Assembly: GCA_028823345.1 (NCBI GenBank)
Contig: JAPKBR010000002.1
Coordinates: forward strand, 83,050 to 147,049
DNA: 64,000 bases
Direction of reading: 5' to 3'
Source: Planctomycetota bacterium
GTDB taxonomy: Bacteria > Planctomycetota > UBA1135 > GCA-002686595
Under the pieces are notes generated by a model. It was not told the origin of the DNA, searched no databases, and saw only the letters and a program-made list of their open reading frames with translations. Shown here in pieces: positions 17,391 through 25,935 of the stretch. Position 1 is the first letter of the stretch. Every line of letters starts with the position of its first letter. The position numbers were made by a program, and so were the translations under genes.

Positions 17391-18131
17391 ATGGAAAGTC
17401 TCAAAGGAAAAACAGCCTGGGTCACCGGCGCATCGGCGGGCATTGGCGCCGCCACTGCCCGCGCCCTGGGCCAGCAAGGTGCGCATGTGTTGTTGTCCGC
17501 CCGCCGCGAAGATCGCTTGGAAGAGTTGGCCGCCGAACTCCCCAGCGCCGAGGTCCTGGCCCTCGATGTGTGCGACGCTGCCCAAGTGAAGGCCGCCGTG
17601 GCGGACCGAAGCTTGGACATCGTGGTGGCCTGCGCGGGCCTTGCCCGGGGCTTGGATATGCTCCAGGACGGGGACCCCACGGACTGGGCGGTGACCCTCG
17701 ACACCAACCTGAAGGGCGTGCTTCATGTGGTGCATGCGGCCCTGCCTGGTTTGATCCGACAGGGACACGGGGACCTGGTGTTCTTGGGCAGCGTCGCCGG
17801 CCGCCAGGTCTATCCCGGAGGCAACGTCTACTGCGCCAGTAAGTACGGGGTGCGTGCTGTCTACGAGGCCCTGCGCATGGACGCCGGCGGCAAAGGCGTG
17901 CGCTACACCACGGTGGATCCGGGCATGGTGGAAACCGACTTCACGTTGACGCGCCTCGGGGACCCCGAGGCTGCTGCCAAGGTCTATGAAAACATGCATC
18001 CCTTGAGCGCCGAAGACGTGGCGGACGCGGTGCTCTTCGCGGTCACGCGCCCCAAGCACGTGAACATCGGGGAAATTGTCCTCTGGCCCACCTGCCAGGC
18101 CTCAACACGGGACGTAACCCGCGACTCTTGA
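17391..18131 (+). CDS. Short-chain dehydrogenase/reductase
   Basis: 246 residues from the ATG at 17391 (MESLKGKTAWVTGASAGIGA). NAD(P)-dependent oxidoreductase with a Rossmann fold: TGASAGIG (residues about 11-18), VLALDVCDAAQV for the second cofactor contact, NLKGVLHVVHAALPG, a Ser in VFLGSVAGRQVYPGG and the catalytic YCASK. The end PKHVNIGEIVLWPT is like the YdfG/serine dehydrogenase group. A decayed copy of its start lies at 16836. Substrate unknown. Confidence 0.9.
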   Translation: MESLKGKTAWVTGASAGIGAATARALGQQGAHVLLSARREDRLEELAAELPSAEVLALDVCDAAQVKAAVADRSLDIVVACAGLARGLDMLQDGDPTDWAVTLDTNLKGVLHVVHAALPGLIRQGHGDLVFLGSVAGRQVYPGGNVYCASKYGVRAVYEALRMDAGGKGVRYTTVDPGMVETDFTLTRLGDPEAAAKVYENMHPLSAEDVADAVLFAVTRPKHVNIGEIVLWPTCQASTRDVTRDS

Positions 18132-18195
18132 GCCACCAACGGGCCTCCCGGGTTTACAATCCCAAGCCACATCTCCATTAGCCAGATTTCCCCAC

Positions 18196-19401
18196 ATGAC
18201 TCCCCCCCCCGACGAACTCGATCGTGAGATCGCCAGTGCACTCTCCGGCATCAACCTGCAATCCCTCGGCAACGAGGAGAAAGAAGCTGAGGAAACCGCC
18301 GGAGAACGCCTATGGACCGGCACGATCCAAGGCATCAACGGAGACGACGTGATCGTGGACATCGGACCGCGCGTGCAGGGAATCGTTTCCCGCCGCGAGT
18401 TCGAAGAGGACCCGGTGGTGGGTGCAACCATGAGCTTTGCCCTGCGAGGCCGCGAGGAAGGCCTTTGGCTCTTGTCCCTCACGGGCGCAAAGGAAGTCGC
18501 CGCTTGGAATGACCTTACGGTGGGCTCCCACGTGCGTGCCCGGGTCAGTGGTCAGAACAAGGGCGGCTTGGAATTAATCATCGGCAAGAACCGAGCCTTC
18601 ATGCCCGCCAGTCAAGTGGCCATCGGGCGGGAAGAAGACATAGCGCGCTTCATCGGCCAAACACTTCTCTGCGAAGTGCTAGAGATCGACCGCAGCAAGG
18701 ACCGGGTGTTGCTCTCCCGGCGAAAGGTCCTGGAGACCGAACGCAACGCAGCCCGCACCGAAGCTGTGGGCAGCCTGCAAGTGGGCTCCATCACCCAGGG
18801 CAAGGTCACACGCGTCGAGCCCTTTGGCGGGTTTGTCGATCTGGGCAACGGCCTTGAAGGCCTCTTGCATGTGTCCAACATCAGCCACCAGCGTATCGAA
18901 GACGCCTCCACCGAATTGACCCAAGGCCAAGAGCTCAAAGTCAAAATCCTCGACATCAAGGATGGCGGCAAGCGCATCGGCCTCGGCATCAAACAACTCC
19001 TGCCGGACCCCTGGGACGATGTACATGAGCGTTTCCCCGCGGACCGCGAGGTCACCGGCAAGGTCACACGCCTGGCGGATTTCGGTGCGTTCATCGAACT
19101 CGCCCCGGGCCTCGACGGCCTTTTGCATGTGTCCCAATTGGGCCGCGACCGGGTGCGACGGGCAGGAGATGTGCTCTCCATGGGCGAAGAAGTTACCGTG
19201 CGCGTCAGCAGCGTTGACATCTCGGCCAAACGCATCTCCCTCACCCGCTTGGACTCCCGCGGAGCAGTCTTGGGATCCGAAGACGCGGTGGATGCCGACG
19301 TGATCGACAAGAACTTGGCAGGCCCCGGAGAAGGCAACCTGGGAACCAACCTGGGCAACCTGTTCCGAGATGCCATGAAGAAGAATACCCCGGACAAGTA
19401 A
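18196..19401 (+). CDS. S1 RNA-binding domain protein (ribosomal protein S1-like)
   Basis: 401 residues with four S1 domains in a row, near residues 35-100, 110-170, 195-265 and 280-350; the last two carry GKVTRVEPFGGFVDLG and GKVTRLADFGAFIELA with GLEGLLHVSNIS and GLDGLLHVSQLG. Four domains is fewer than the six of E. coli S1 but usual for S1-like proteins in other phyla. It should bind mRNA at the 30S subunit or act in RNA metabolism. ATG at 18196 follows the SDR gene by 64 bases. Confidence 0.88.
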   Translation: MTPPPDELDREIASALSGINLQSLGNEEKEAEETAGERLWTGTIQGINGDDVIVDIGPRVQGIVSRREFEEDPVVGATMSFALRGREEGLWLLSLTGAKEVAAWNDLTVGSHVRARVSGQNKGGLELIIGKNRAFMPASQVAIGREEDIARFIGQTLLCEVLEIDRSKDRVLLSRRKVLETERNAARTEAVGSLQVGSITQGKVTRVEPFGGFVDLGNGLEGLLHVSNISHQRIEDASTELTQGQELKVKILDIKDGGKRIGLGIKQLLPDPWDDVHERFPADREVTGKVTRLADFGAFIELAPGLDGLLHVSQLGRDRVRRAGDVLSMGEEVTVRVSSVDISAKRISLTRLDSRGAVLGSEDAVDADVIDKNLAGPGEGNLGTNLGNLFRDAMKKNTPDK

Positions 19402-19427
19402 GTCCGCCCCCGCCGGTTGGTGGGACT

Positions 19428-20249
19428 TCAGTAACTCTCTTCGGGGCTTGGGAATTCCATGCTGCGCACATCAGCCCTGTAGCGGCTGAAGGCGTCCTGC
19501 ATATCATCCGCCACGTTCGCATAGCGTCGAACGAAGCGCGGCTGAAAGCGCGTGTAGAGTCCCAGCATGTCGTGGCTCACCAGAATCTGACCATCCACGT
19601 GGGGGCCGGCGCCGATGCCAATCACCGGTACATCCACCGCCGCAGCAACTTTCTTCGCGACCTCCGCAGGCACTTTTTCAATCACGATGGCAAAGGCTCC
19701 TGCCTCTTCCAGAAGCACCGCATCCCGCAACAGAGTGTCCGCCTCTTCCTGATCACGAGCGCGTACCTTATAGGTGCCAAAGGAGTGAATCGACTGTGGG
19801 GTCAAGCCCAAGTGCCCCATGACTGGAATGCCCACGCGCACCATACGGCGCACCGCTTCACAGGCCACTTCGCCCCCTTCCACCTTAATCGCTTCCACGC
19901 CCGCCTCTTTGATCATGCGGCCCGCGTTACGCAGGGCTTCATCGGAATTGACCTGATAGCTCATGAAAGGCAAATCGCCCACCACAAGGGCACGTTCCAC
20001 ACCACGGCGCACCAAAGCCGCGTGATAGAGCATGTGGTCCAGAGTCACAGTCACCGTGGTGTCGAGACCTTGGACCACCATGGCCACCGAGTCCCCCACC
20101 AAGATCACATCGACTCCGGCCGCATCCACCAGGCTGGCCATGGTGCAGTCATAGGCAGTCAAGCAAGCGATCTTCTCGCCCCTGGTTTTCATCTCCCGCA
20201 GGATCTGGGTGGTGACCTTTTTCTCGGACCTCTTGGAGTGGCTGGACAT
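19428..20249 (-). CDS. panB: 3-methyl-2-oxobutanoate hydroxymethyltransferase
   Basis: 273 residues. Makes ketopantoate from 2-oxoisovalerate and methylene-tetrahydrofolate, the first committed step to pantothenate and CoA. Family marks: KIACLTAYDCTMASLVDAAG, DVILVGDSVAMVVQGLDTT, HLGLTPQSIHSFGTYKVRA, and VPVIGIGAGPHVDGQILVSH. Length is normal. Its neighbours are the S1 protein (convergent) and the FAD oxidoreductase, so no pantothenate operon is visible. Confidence 0.96.
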   Translation of the reverse strand: MSSHSKRSEKKVTTQILREMKTRGEKIACLTAYDCTMASLVDAAGVDVILVGDSVAMVVQGLDTTVTVTLDHMLYHAALVRRGVERALVVGDLPFMSYQVNSDEALRNAGRMIKEAGVEAIKVEGGEVACEAVRRMVRVGIPVMGHLGLTPQSIHSFGTYKVRARDQEEADTLLRDAVLLEEAGAFAIVIEKVPAEVAKKVAAAVDVPVIGIGAGPHVDGQILVSHDMLGLYTRFQPRFVRRYANVADDMQDAFSRYRADVRSMEFPSPEESY

Positions 20250-20326
20250 GGGTTTATTCTAGCCCGAAAGAGGAACAGGGACCCAAGTTGTAAACCCTGC
20301 CCCGGAAAATCGGCCCCAGGGACGCC

Positions 20327-21964
20327 CTAGCTGTTCCCTACAGCATGGAGAGCCAAAGCCGCCCCTGCCCCGTCGATGGCGGCACTCATGATGCCCCCAG
20401 CCCAGCCCGCTCCTTCCCCTACCGCCTGCAGATTGGAAAATCCCTGGACCAAACGGGTGGTCCGGTCCCGGGGAATGCGAATCGGTCCGGAACTACGGGA
20501 TTCGACCCCCAGCAGCAATCCCGGCGCGCCACTATAGCCCGGAATTTGACGCTCAAAGCGCTCCAGAGCAAGGCCTAGGGCACGGGTCACAAACTCCGGC
20601 AACATCTGGTCCAAGCGTGCGGGCTCTGCGCCGAACACCAGGCTGGTTTTGAGATCCCCGGTACTCATGCGCCCCGTCAAAAAGTCATCCGCCCGTTGGG
20701 CAGGGGCCGCATAGGTCCCACCCCCCGCGTGAAAAGCGCGCTGCTCCTGGTCCCGCTGGAAGTCCACCCCACGGAATGGATTGCTTTCGTCACCGGGAAA
20801 TTGATCCGGTGTCACGGTGACCACTAGACCTGAATTGGCCCAGGGAGAGGAATGGGCCGCGTTGCTCATGCCGTTGGTGCACAGGGTGCCGGGTTCGTTG
20901 ACGCTGGCCACGACCCTTCCACCGGGACACATGCAGAAACTGTGGGCCGCTTGGGTGAGTCCATCGGCCCGGGATGTCAGGCTATAGGACGCTGGGCCCA
21001 AGACCTCTGCTCCTGTGCCATAACGGGCTTCGGTGATCAATTCCTGGGGATGCTCGATGCGCACGCCAAACTGAAAGGCTTTGGCTTCAAAGGGAACGCC
21101 CTGGCCCGCCAAAATCTTCCAGGTATCCCGGGCACTGTGTCCGGTGGCTAGGATTAAACCATCGCAGGCCAAGGTTCCTCTGGAGGTACGCGCACCGGTC
21201 ACGCGCTGGGGCGCACCATCCTCCAGCTCGAGGCCTTCGAATCGCGTGTCGAAGGCGAAGTTCACTCCCTCATCGATCAGGCGCTGGCGCAGCCGGGGCA
21301 AGATCGCATGCAAGAGATCGGTGCCAATGTGAGCACGTGCATCAAAGCGAATCCCATCGGGTGCGCCGCAGGCAACCAATTCATCCAGGATCGGGACCTC
21401 AAGGGGATCGTCCACGCGCGTGTAGAGTTTGCCGTCGGAATAGGTCCCCGCGCCCCCTTCTCCAAAGAGCAGATTGGATTCCGGGTCGAGGGCCTTTCCA
21501 CGGTGAAACGGGACCAACCGCCGGTGACGATCCTCAAGCACAGCCCCCCGTTCCAAGACCGTGACCGATGCTCCGCCGAGGGCCAGGGGCAATGCCGCGA
21601 ACATCCCCGCCGGACCGCTGCCCACCACCACCACGTGCCCACGCCCCACGGGGCCCGCGGGTTGTGCCGGGGTCAGACTGCCGGGCATCGGCGCCGGGCG
21701 CACGCGACCACTGCGCTCTTCCCGTGAAAGGGCCTTGGACCCAAAACGCTTGGGCACAACCAAGTCCACCTGCACAGGTAACTTGGGGGGGCGCTTGCGC
21801 GCATCCACCGAGCGCCTGGAAATACGCGCGCCGCGCAGGGCAGACTCATCGATCCCTAGGCGCTTTTGGGCCCGGGCTATGAGTTCGCTATCCCCTTCCT
21901 CCAATCCCTGCACAAGCCCCGAAAGGCGCAGGGTGATGAGGGCTTCTGGACGGGGATCAGGCAT
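20327..21964 (-). CDS. FAD-dependent oxidoreductase (COG2509-like)
   Basis: 545 residues. A dinucleotide-binding motif, VVVGSGPAGMFAALPLALGG, sits near residue 110 after a roughly 100-residue N-terminal domain, the layout of the conserved FAD-dependent dehydrogenase family with a nucleic-acid-binding-like front. FGEGGAGTYSDGKLYTRVDD, LATGHSARDTWKIL and a final AVGEGAGWAGGIMSAAIDG are typical of it. Substrate unknown. It stands alone and is divergent from 22073. Confidence 0.87.
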   Translation of the reverse strand: MPDPRPEALITLRLSGLVQGLEEGDSELIARAQKRLGIDESALRGARISRRSVDARKRPPKLPVQVDLVVPKRFGSKALSREERSGRVRPAPMPGSLTPAQPAGPVGRGHVVVVGSGPAGMFAALPLALGGASVTVLERGAVLEDRHRRLVPFHRGKALDPESNLLFGEGGAGTYSDGKLYTRVDDPLEVPILDELVACGAPDGIRFDARAHIGTDLLHAILPRLRQRLIDEGVNFAFDTRFEGLELEDGAPQRVTGARTSRGTLACDGLILATGHSARDTWKILAGQGVPFEAKAFQFGVRIEHPQELITEARYGTGAEVLGPASYSLTSRADGLTQAAHSFCMCPGGRVVASVNEPGTLCTNGMSNAAHSSPWANSGLVVTVTPDQFPGDESNPFRGVDFQRDQEQRAFHAGGGTYAAPAQRADDFLTGRMSTGDLKTSLVFGAEPARLDQMLPEFVTRALGLALERFERQIPGYSGAPGLLLGVESRSSGPIRIPRDRTTRLVQGFSNLQAVGEGAGWAGGIMSAAIDGAGAALALHAVGNS

Positions 21965-22072
21965 GGTTGGGAGAGGGCAAGGTCACCGCTCGAAAGCCAT
22001 CTTGCCAGAACCTAGGCCTGGCAAGGCGAACTCACGCCCAAAGCCCCCACCCCATAACACAAACTCTTGGGC

Positions 22073-23434
22073 GTGAAGGACACCAGCGAAGAGCAAACCC
22101 CCGACATCCCTGGGGACCGGGCCCAAGCCAAGCAGTGGCTTGGGGAGTTGCTTGCGGAAACCCAATCCTGCCCGGGTGCACGAGTCGTGCTAGCCCTCGA
22201 TCCGGAGGATTCCGCCGAGTTCACGGATACCCTGCGCGAAGAGGCCCACGGGGAGCACGCGCTCCTGCGAAGAGGCACGGACTATGGGAGCTGGCTCGAA
22301 TTGCGCACGCGCCTGGAACCCTCGGACCCCGAGCCTCGTTTCTCCGCAGCGGAACCAATCCTGTTCCCCGGGCATTTCGATCCCGCGACCCTGGCCCCCG
22401 AGGCGGGTCTGAAATTGCTCAAGACTCTGGCCGACCCGGATGCTTTTTTGGCCTGGGGTGAAACCCAAGGCAGCCGCAAAGATTTTTCCTGCAAGGCCGA
22501 TTCCGATCCCCTCCAAAATCCCGGGGCCGATCGCTGCAAGCTGATCTTTGAAAAGCCCGGGACCGCACGCACCTGGGCCAAGGCCAGCATGCTCTCTGAA
22601 CTTCCCGGAGAGACCTCCATGCGCCTGCGGGTTTCCGCGGGGAGGGAACCCGAGGACGAGGGCAACCGGGACCTACCCACCCACCGCACGGTGGCCGAAT
22701 TGGGTGAGGCCCTGCTCCCTGGCATGCAGGCCATCGCCCAGGATCCCGGCCTCACAAAGAAGCTCACCCAATTGCTCGGGGGCGCGCCGCTCCTGACCCA
22801 ACCGATTGCCTACTGGAACACCCCCGGTGGCGGCGCCCTCTTCCATCACGACGCCTTCAAGGAGGAACTGAAGGGCGGCCAACGGGGAGTCTGCTTCGTT
22901 CAAGCCAGCGGACGCACCGCTTGGCTAGCCCTCTCCACGGAAGCCTTGGCCCACGAGGTGCAGGCATTCTTGCGCGGATTGCTCACGGGCGAATGGCCCG
23001 ATCTGGAAGAGCTCTTCTTGGGTGACGCCACCACCAAGAGCACCATGCTCTGTTTAGCCAGCGATCCCGAGAGCATCATCGACCAGCTGATTCTGCCGGG
23101 CTGCGGCCAGTTGGCAGGGATTGTCAACCAATCCCCAACCTTCACGGCGCTCTTGGCGGATCAAGGGCATGCCCTGGTCTTGGAGCCGGGAGATGTGCTC
23201 CTGTTGCCCAATCAAGGCTTGCGCAAGACCCTCATGCACTCGGTTTTTTGTGCCTCCGATGAAGCGACCTATGGGCTATCCATGGCAATCCGCGAAAGTC
23301 AGCCAGTGCGCAAAGTGGACCAGACCGTCCATCGCCTGGGAGGCGGTCGCAAGCGGCGCCATTCAGGAAGGGGCCAGTCCCGCCAGGGGAAATCCGGCGG
23401 AGGGAAATCCAGCGGCAATAATTCAGGACATTGA
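22073..23434 (+). CDS. Putative cupin/JmjC-like protein with basic C-terminal tail
   Basis: 453 residues from the GTG at 22073 (MKDTSEEQTPDIPGD); a TTG two codons upstream is less likely. The C-terminal half has FHHDAFKEE (an HxD-type site near residue 262), then LEPGDVLLLPNQGLRKTLMH, whose His matches the second Fe ligand of JmjC/cupin_8 hydroxylases. This is a pattern-based guess. The last 30 residues are Arg/Lys/Gly/Ser-rich (RKRRHSGRGQSRQGKSGGGK), which could bind nucleic acid. Followed 51 bases later by a methyltransferase. Confidence 0.6.
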   Translation: MKDTSEEQTPDIPGDRAQAKQWLGELLAETQSCPGARVVLALDPEDSAEFTDTLREEAHGEHALLRRGTDYGSWLELRTRLEPSDPEPRFSAAEPILFPGHFDPATLAPEAGLKLLKTLADPDAFLAWGETQGSRKDFSCKADSDPLQNPGADRCKLIFEKPGTARTWAKASMLSELPGETSMRLRVSAGREPEDEGNRDLPTHRTVAELGEALLPGMQAIAQDPGLTKKLTQLLGGAPLLTQPIAYWNTPGGGALFHHDAFKEELKGGQRGVCFVQASGRTAWLALSTEALAHEVQAFLRGLLTGEWPDLEELFLGDATTKSTMLCLASDPESIIDQLILPGCGQLAGIVNQSPTFTALLADQGHALVLEPGDVLLLPNQGLRKTLMHSVFCASDEATYGLSMAIRESQPVRKVDQTVHRLGGGRKRRHSGRGQSRQGKSGGGKSSGNNSGH

Positions 23435-23485
23435 AGAAGAGGCTCGAGAGGGTAAAGTTGCACCACGACGAGCCCAGTACCCGGC

Positions 23486-24649
23486 ATGACCCAAACCACC
23501 GACAAGACCCACCAGCAGATTCTCGCAGCCCACGGATGCGACGAAGACCTCCTGGAGATCGGCGCCCCTGGCATGGGTGCGCGCATCCTGCGCACCACGA
23601 GTCACCGCCCGCAAGGCACGTTGGATCTGTACAGCTTGCCAGTTGGCCTTGGGGAGAACCTTCCCCTCTTGGTTCATGTTCCCGGCCACCCCACCTCCCA
23701 AGACCTGGCTGCCTGGCGCAACACCCTCTGGCCAGAGTTTCACGTGGGCACCCTTTGGACCAGCGAAGCAGGCCAATTGGTGCAGACTACCTTGCAGGGC
23801 AAGCAAAAGAACCAGGGCCAGGGCCAGATTGACGGCACGATCCTAGTGGCAGCCCGGCGCCGAGAAGTCTTGGCCCCAAAAGCCACCATGGAAAAGTTCG
23901 ACGCCAACGCTGCGGGCTGGAATGGATACCCCGGAACTTCCAGCTATGGGCACTTCCGCTGGATGCGGCGCACGGTTGCGGATCGCGCGGGGCCCGGCGC
24001 CTTCAAGCGCATTTTGGATTTTGGTTCAGGCGCCGGCTGGGTTGGTATCGAAGCAGCCCTCACAAATCCCGGTGCATCCCTGGCGGCTTTTGACCCTTCT
24101 CCAGAAATGGTGCGCATCGCCGGAGAAAACGCCGCGGCCCAGAACATCAGCGGCTTTTGCGGCCGAGTCGGCTTTGGAGAAGCGCCCCCTTTCCCCGCGG
24201 AAGGAGAAGCCCTCTTCGATCTGGTGCTTTCCTCTGGAGTGATCAGTTTTTCCTCAGATCCCGAAGCCTGGCTCGATGGCTTGGTCAATAACTTGGCTCC
24301 GGAAGGAACCCTGGTGATTGGCGATGCCCACGGGGGGTCCCGTGGCTTCGAACGTCGGCGCACGCAAAAGCCCCTCTTGCCCGTGCGCGAGTTGTCCGCC
24401 TGGCGCAGAGAAGATGTGCGTCGCGGTCTAGAGCGCCGTGGCTTGGTGTTTGAATCCTGGGCGGGCTACCAATTGACCCGCCCGATTCCTGAAGTCATGC
24501 ACCTGAGCGAGACGCGCACAAAAGGGCTCTTGGCCCAGCCTCTTCTGCTGCTCAACCGAAGCGCCGCGGCCCTCAGCCGGAGCCTTGGGTTCCCCGGGCA
24601 AGACTGGTTTGACTCCTGGGTCATGCGGTTTTCTCGGCCCCTGGGCTGA
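23486..24649 (+). CDS. Class I SAM-dependent methyltransferase
   Basis: 387 residues. The second half holds a SAM-binding fold: ILDFGSGAGWVGIEAAL near residue 185, AAFDPSPEMVRIAGENAAAQ and FDLVLSSGVISFSSDPEAWL. The first about 150 residues have no recognised domain (LLVHVPGHPTSQDLAAW). It follows the cupin-like gene closely on the same strand, so they may share a transcript. Substrate unknown. A short hairpin at 24689-24703 may end the unit. Confidence 0.83.
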   Translation: MTQTTDKTHQQILAAHGCDEDLLEIGAPGMGARILRTTSHRPQGTLDLYSLPVGLGENLPLLVHVPGHPTSQDLAAWRNTLWPEFHVGTLWTSEAGQLVQTTLQGKQKNQGQGQIDGTILVAARRREVLAPKATMEKFDANAAGWNGYPGTSSYGHFRWMRRTVADRAGPGAFKRILDFGSGAGWVGIEAALTNPGASLAAFDPSPEMVRIAGENAAAQNISGFCGRVGFGEAPPFPAEGEALFDLVLSSGVISFSSDPEAWLDGLVNNLAPEGTLVIGDAHGGSRGFERRRTQKPLLPVRELSAWRREDVRRGLERRGLVFESWAGYQLTRPIPEVMHLSETRTKGLLAQPLLLLNRSAAALSRSLGFPGQDWFDSWVMRFSRPLG

Positions 24650-24688
24650 TTCCGAGGCGCACTCATTTTGATACCGGGGCAAGACCTG

Positions 24689-24703
24689 AGGCCCTCCGGG
24701 CCT
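24689..24703 (+). terminator. Possible weak terminator hairpin
   Basis: The 6-bp perfect stem aggccc/gggcct with a tcc loop lies 40 bases after the methyltransferase stop and is followed by attgtg, not a clear T-run. It is a weak candidate. Confidence 0.35.
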
Positions 24704-24855
24704 ATTGTGAACCCCGCTCGCGCCACATTCGGGTCCATTTACGCCAGAATGGCCCTCCAACCGTAACCAAACAGAACCACCTAGGTTCAATGACCGAAGA
24801 TAACCAGCGTGCCCTACTGGCCCGTTATTCAATAGTGACCCAAAACACCATTCTC

Positions 24856-25824
24856 ATGATCAAGTCATCCCACATCTTTTCTCTCTTGGCGCCCCTCGCG
24901 CTGCTCCTGCCCGCCCAAGCCCAAGACTGTGGCCAGGACTCCTGCGACGGGCAAGAGCGCGCCCAACGCACATCGACCCAATCCGTTCAGGACCCCGCCC
25001 CCAAGCCGGAGCGTCGCCAGGGCACCGATCGCGATGGAATCAAAAATCGTCTCCTGAAAAAGTACGACGCCAATAAGGACGGCAAACTCGACCGAACAGA
25101 GTTGGCCAAGGCCCGCAAGGACGGCGCCCTACCCAACCGCGGCCAAGAGCCCCAAGACAAGAAAGGCAAGAAGCCCCAGGGCGAAAAAGGCAAGAAGCCC
25201 CAGGGCGAAAAAGGCAAGAAACCCCAGGGCCAAAAAGGCAAGAAGCCTAAGGATGGCGAAGCCCGCACTGAAGCAGCCCCGAGTTTCACCCGCGAAGATT
25301 ACAAGAACGCCAAGAAGAAGCTCGACGCAAGGGTCGCCGAAGGAAAGGTCACCCAGGAAAACGCTGACAAGAGGCTAAGCAGCATGCGTCAGGCCATCGC
25401 CAAAAAAGCCAAGGACGCCAAAGGCAGCACAGACGCCGCAAAAAGTTTCACCCGCGAAGATTACAAGAACGCCAAGAAGAAGCTCGACGCAATGGTCGCC
25501 GAAGGCAAGGTCAGCCAGGAAGACGCTGACAAGAGACTGAACCGGATGCGTCAGTCCATGGGCAAGAAGCCCCAGGGCGAAGAGCCCCAGCCGGACGGCA
25601 AGCGCCCCGAACGGGAGGCGATCAGAAAGCGTATCTTGAAAAAGTACGACGCGGACGGGGACGGCAAGCTCAACCGAAAGGAAATGGCCCAAGCACGGAA
25701 GGATGGCGCTCTGCCCGGCCGCGGCCAGGGCGAGAAGCCCCAGGACGGCGAAGGCAAGAAGCCCAAGGAAGGCGAAGGGGAAACCCCCAAGAAGCGCAAG
25801 GGCAAGCGCGGCAAGATTGGCTGA
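24856..25824 (+). CDS. Secreted EF-hand protein with lysine-rich repeats
   Basis: 322 residues from the ATG at 24856; the start gives a clean signal peptide (MIKSSHIFSLLAPLALLLPA then QAQDC). Two EF-hand loops are visible, DANKDGKLDRTE near residue 72 and DADGDGKLNRKE near residue 268. Between them lie the tandem GKKPQGEK units and two copies of a roughly 37-residue SFTREDYKNAKKKLD unit. It is Lys/Glu-rich and probably exported and calcium-binding. Function unknown. Confidence 0.8.
   Translation: MIKSSHIFSLLAPLALLLPAQAQDCGQDSCDGQERAQRTSTQSVQDPAPKPERRQGTDRDGIKNRLLKKYDANKDGKLDRTELAKARKDGALPNRGQEPQDKKGKKPQGEKGKKPQGEKGKKPQGQKGKKPKDGEARTEAAPSFTREDYKNAKKKLDARVAEGKVTQENADKRLSSMRQAIAKKAKDAKGSTDAAKSFTREDYKNAKKKLDAMVAEGKVSQEDADKRLNRMRQSMGKKPQGEEPQPDGKRPEREAIRKRILKKYDADGDGKLNRKEMAQARKDGALPGRGQGEKPQDGEGKKPKEGEGETPKKRKGKRGKIG
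25165..25248 (+). repeat. 24-base tandem repeat encoding GKKPQGEK
   Basis: About 3.5 units of 24 bases (ggcaagaagccccagggcga then aaaa), inside the EF-hand gene, encode repeated GKKPQGEK. They keep the reading frame. A slippage-prone block, so copy number may vary between strains. Confidence 0.85.
25282..25392 (+). repeat. Direct repeat, copy 1 (SFTREDY unit)
   Basis: 111 bases repeated at 25444-25554 with an offset of 162; most positions agree and the first 48 bases are the same. Each copy encodes SFTREDYKNAKKKLDA plus about 20 residues rich in charge. The unit looks like a short helical hairpin. Confidence 0.85.
25444..25554 (+). repeat. Direct repeat, copy 2 (SFTREDY unit)
   Basis: Second copy of the 111-base unit starting at 25282; differences lie mainly in its second half (AMVAEGKVSQEDADKRLNRM against ARVAEGKVTQENADKRLSSM). 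Both copies keep the frame, so the protein carries two similar helical units between its EF-hands. Confidence 0.85.
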
Positions 25825-25867
25825 GCTAACGAATCTCTCGGTTTCCAATCGGAACCCAAGTGAATAA

Positions 25868-25905
25868 GAATGCGCCCCCGGATGATCTCATCCGGGGGCG
25901 CATTC
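25868..25905. terminator. Strong bidirectional terminator-like hairpin
   Basis: A perfect 16-bp inverted repeat (gaatgcgcccccggat with its complement) and a gatctc loop lie between the convergent EF-hand gene and accD. The right arm is followed by attt. Each strand would fold, so it can end both transcripts. Confidence 0.85.
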
Positions 25906-25935
25906 ATTTCTAGGCCCGTCGATGGCCTGGAAGCC

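Noticed and set aside
25165..25248. CRISPR-like short repeats
   Set aside because: Units are tandem without spacers and code for GKKPQGEK in frame.
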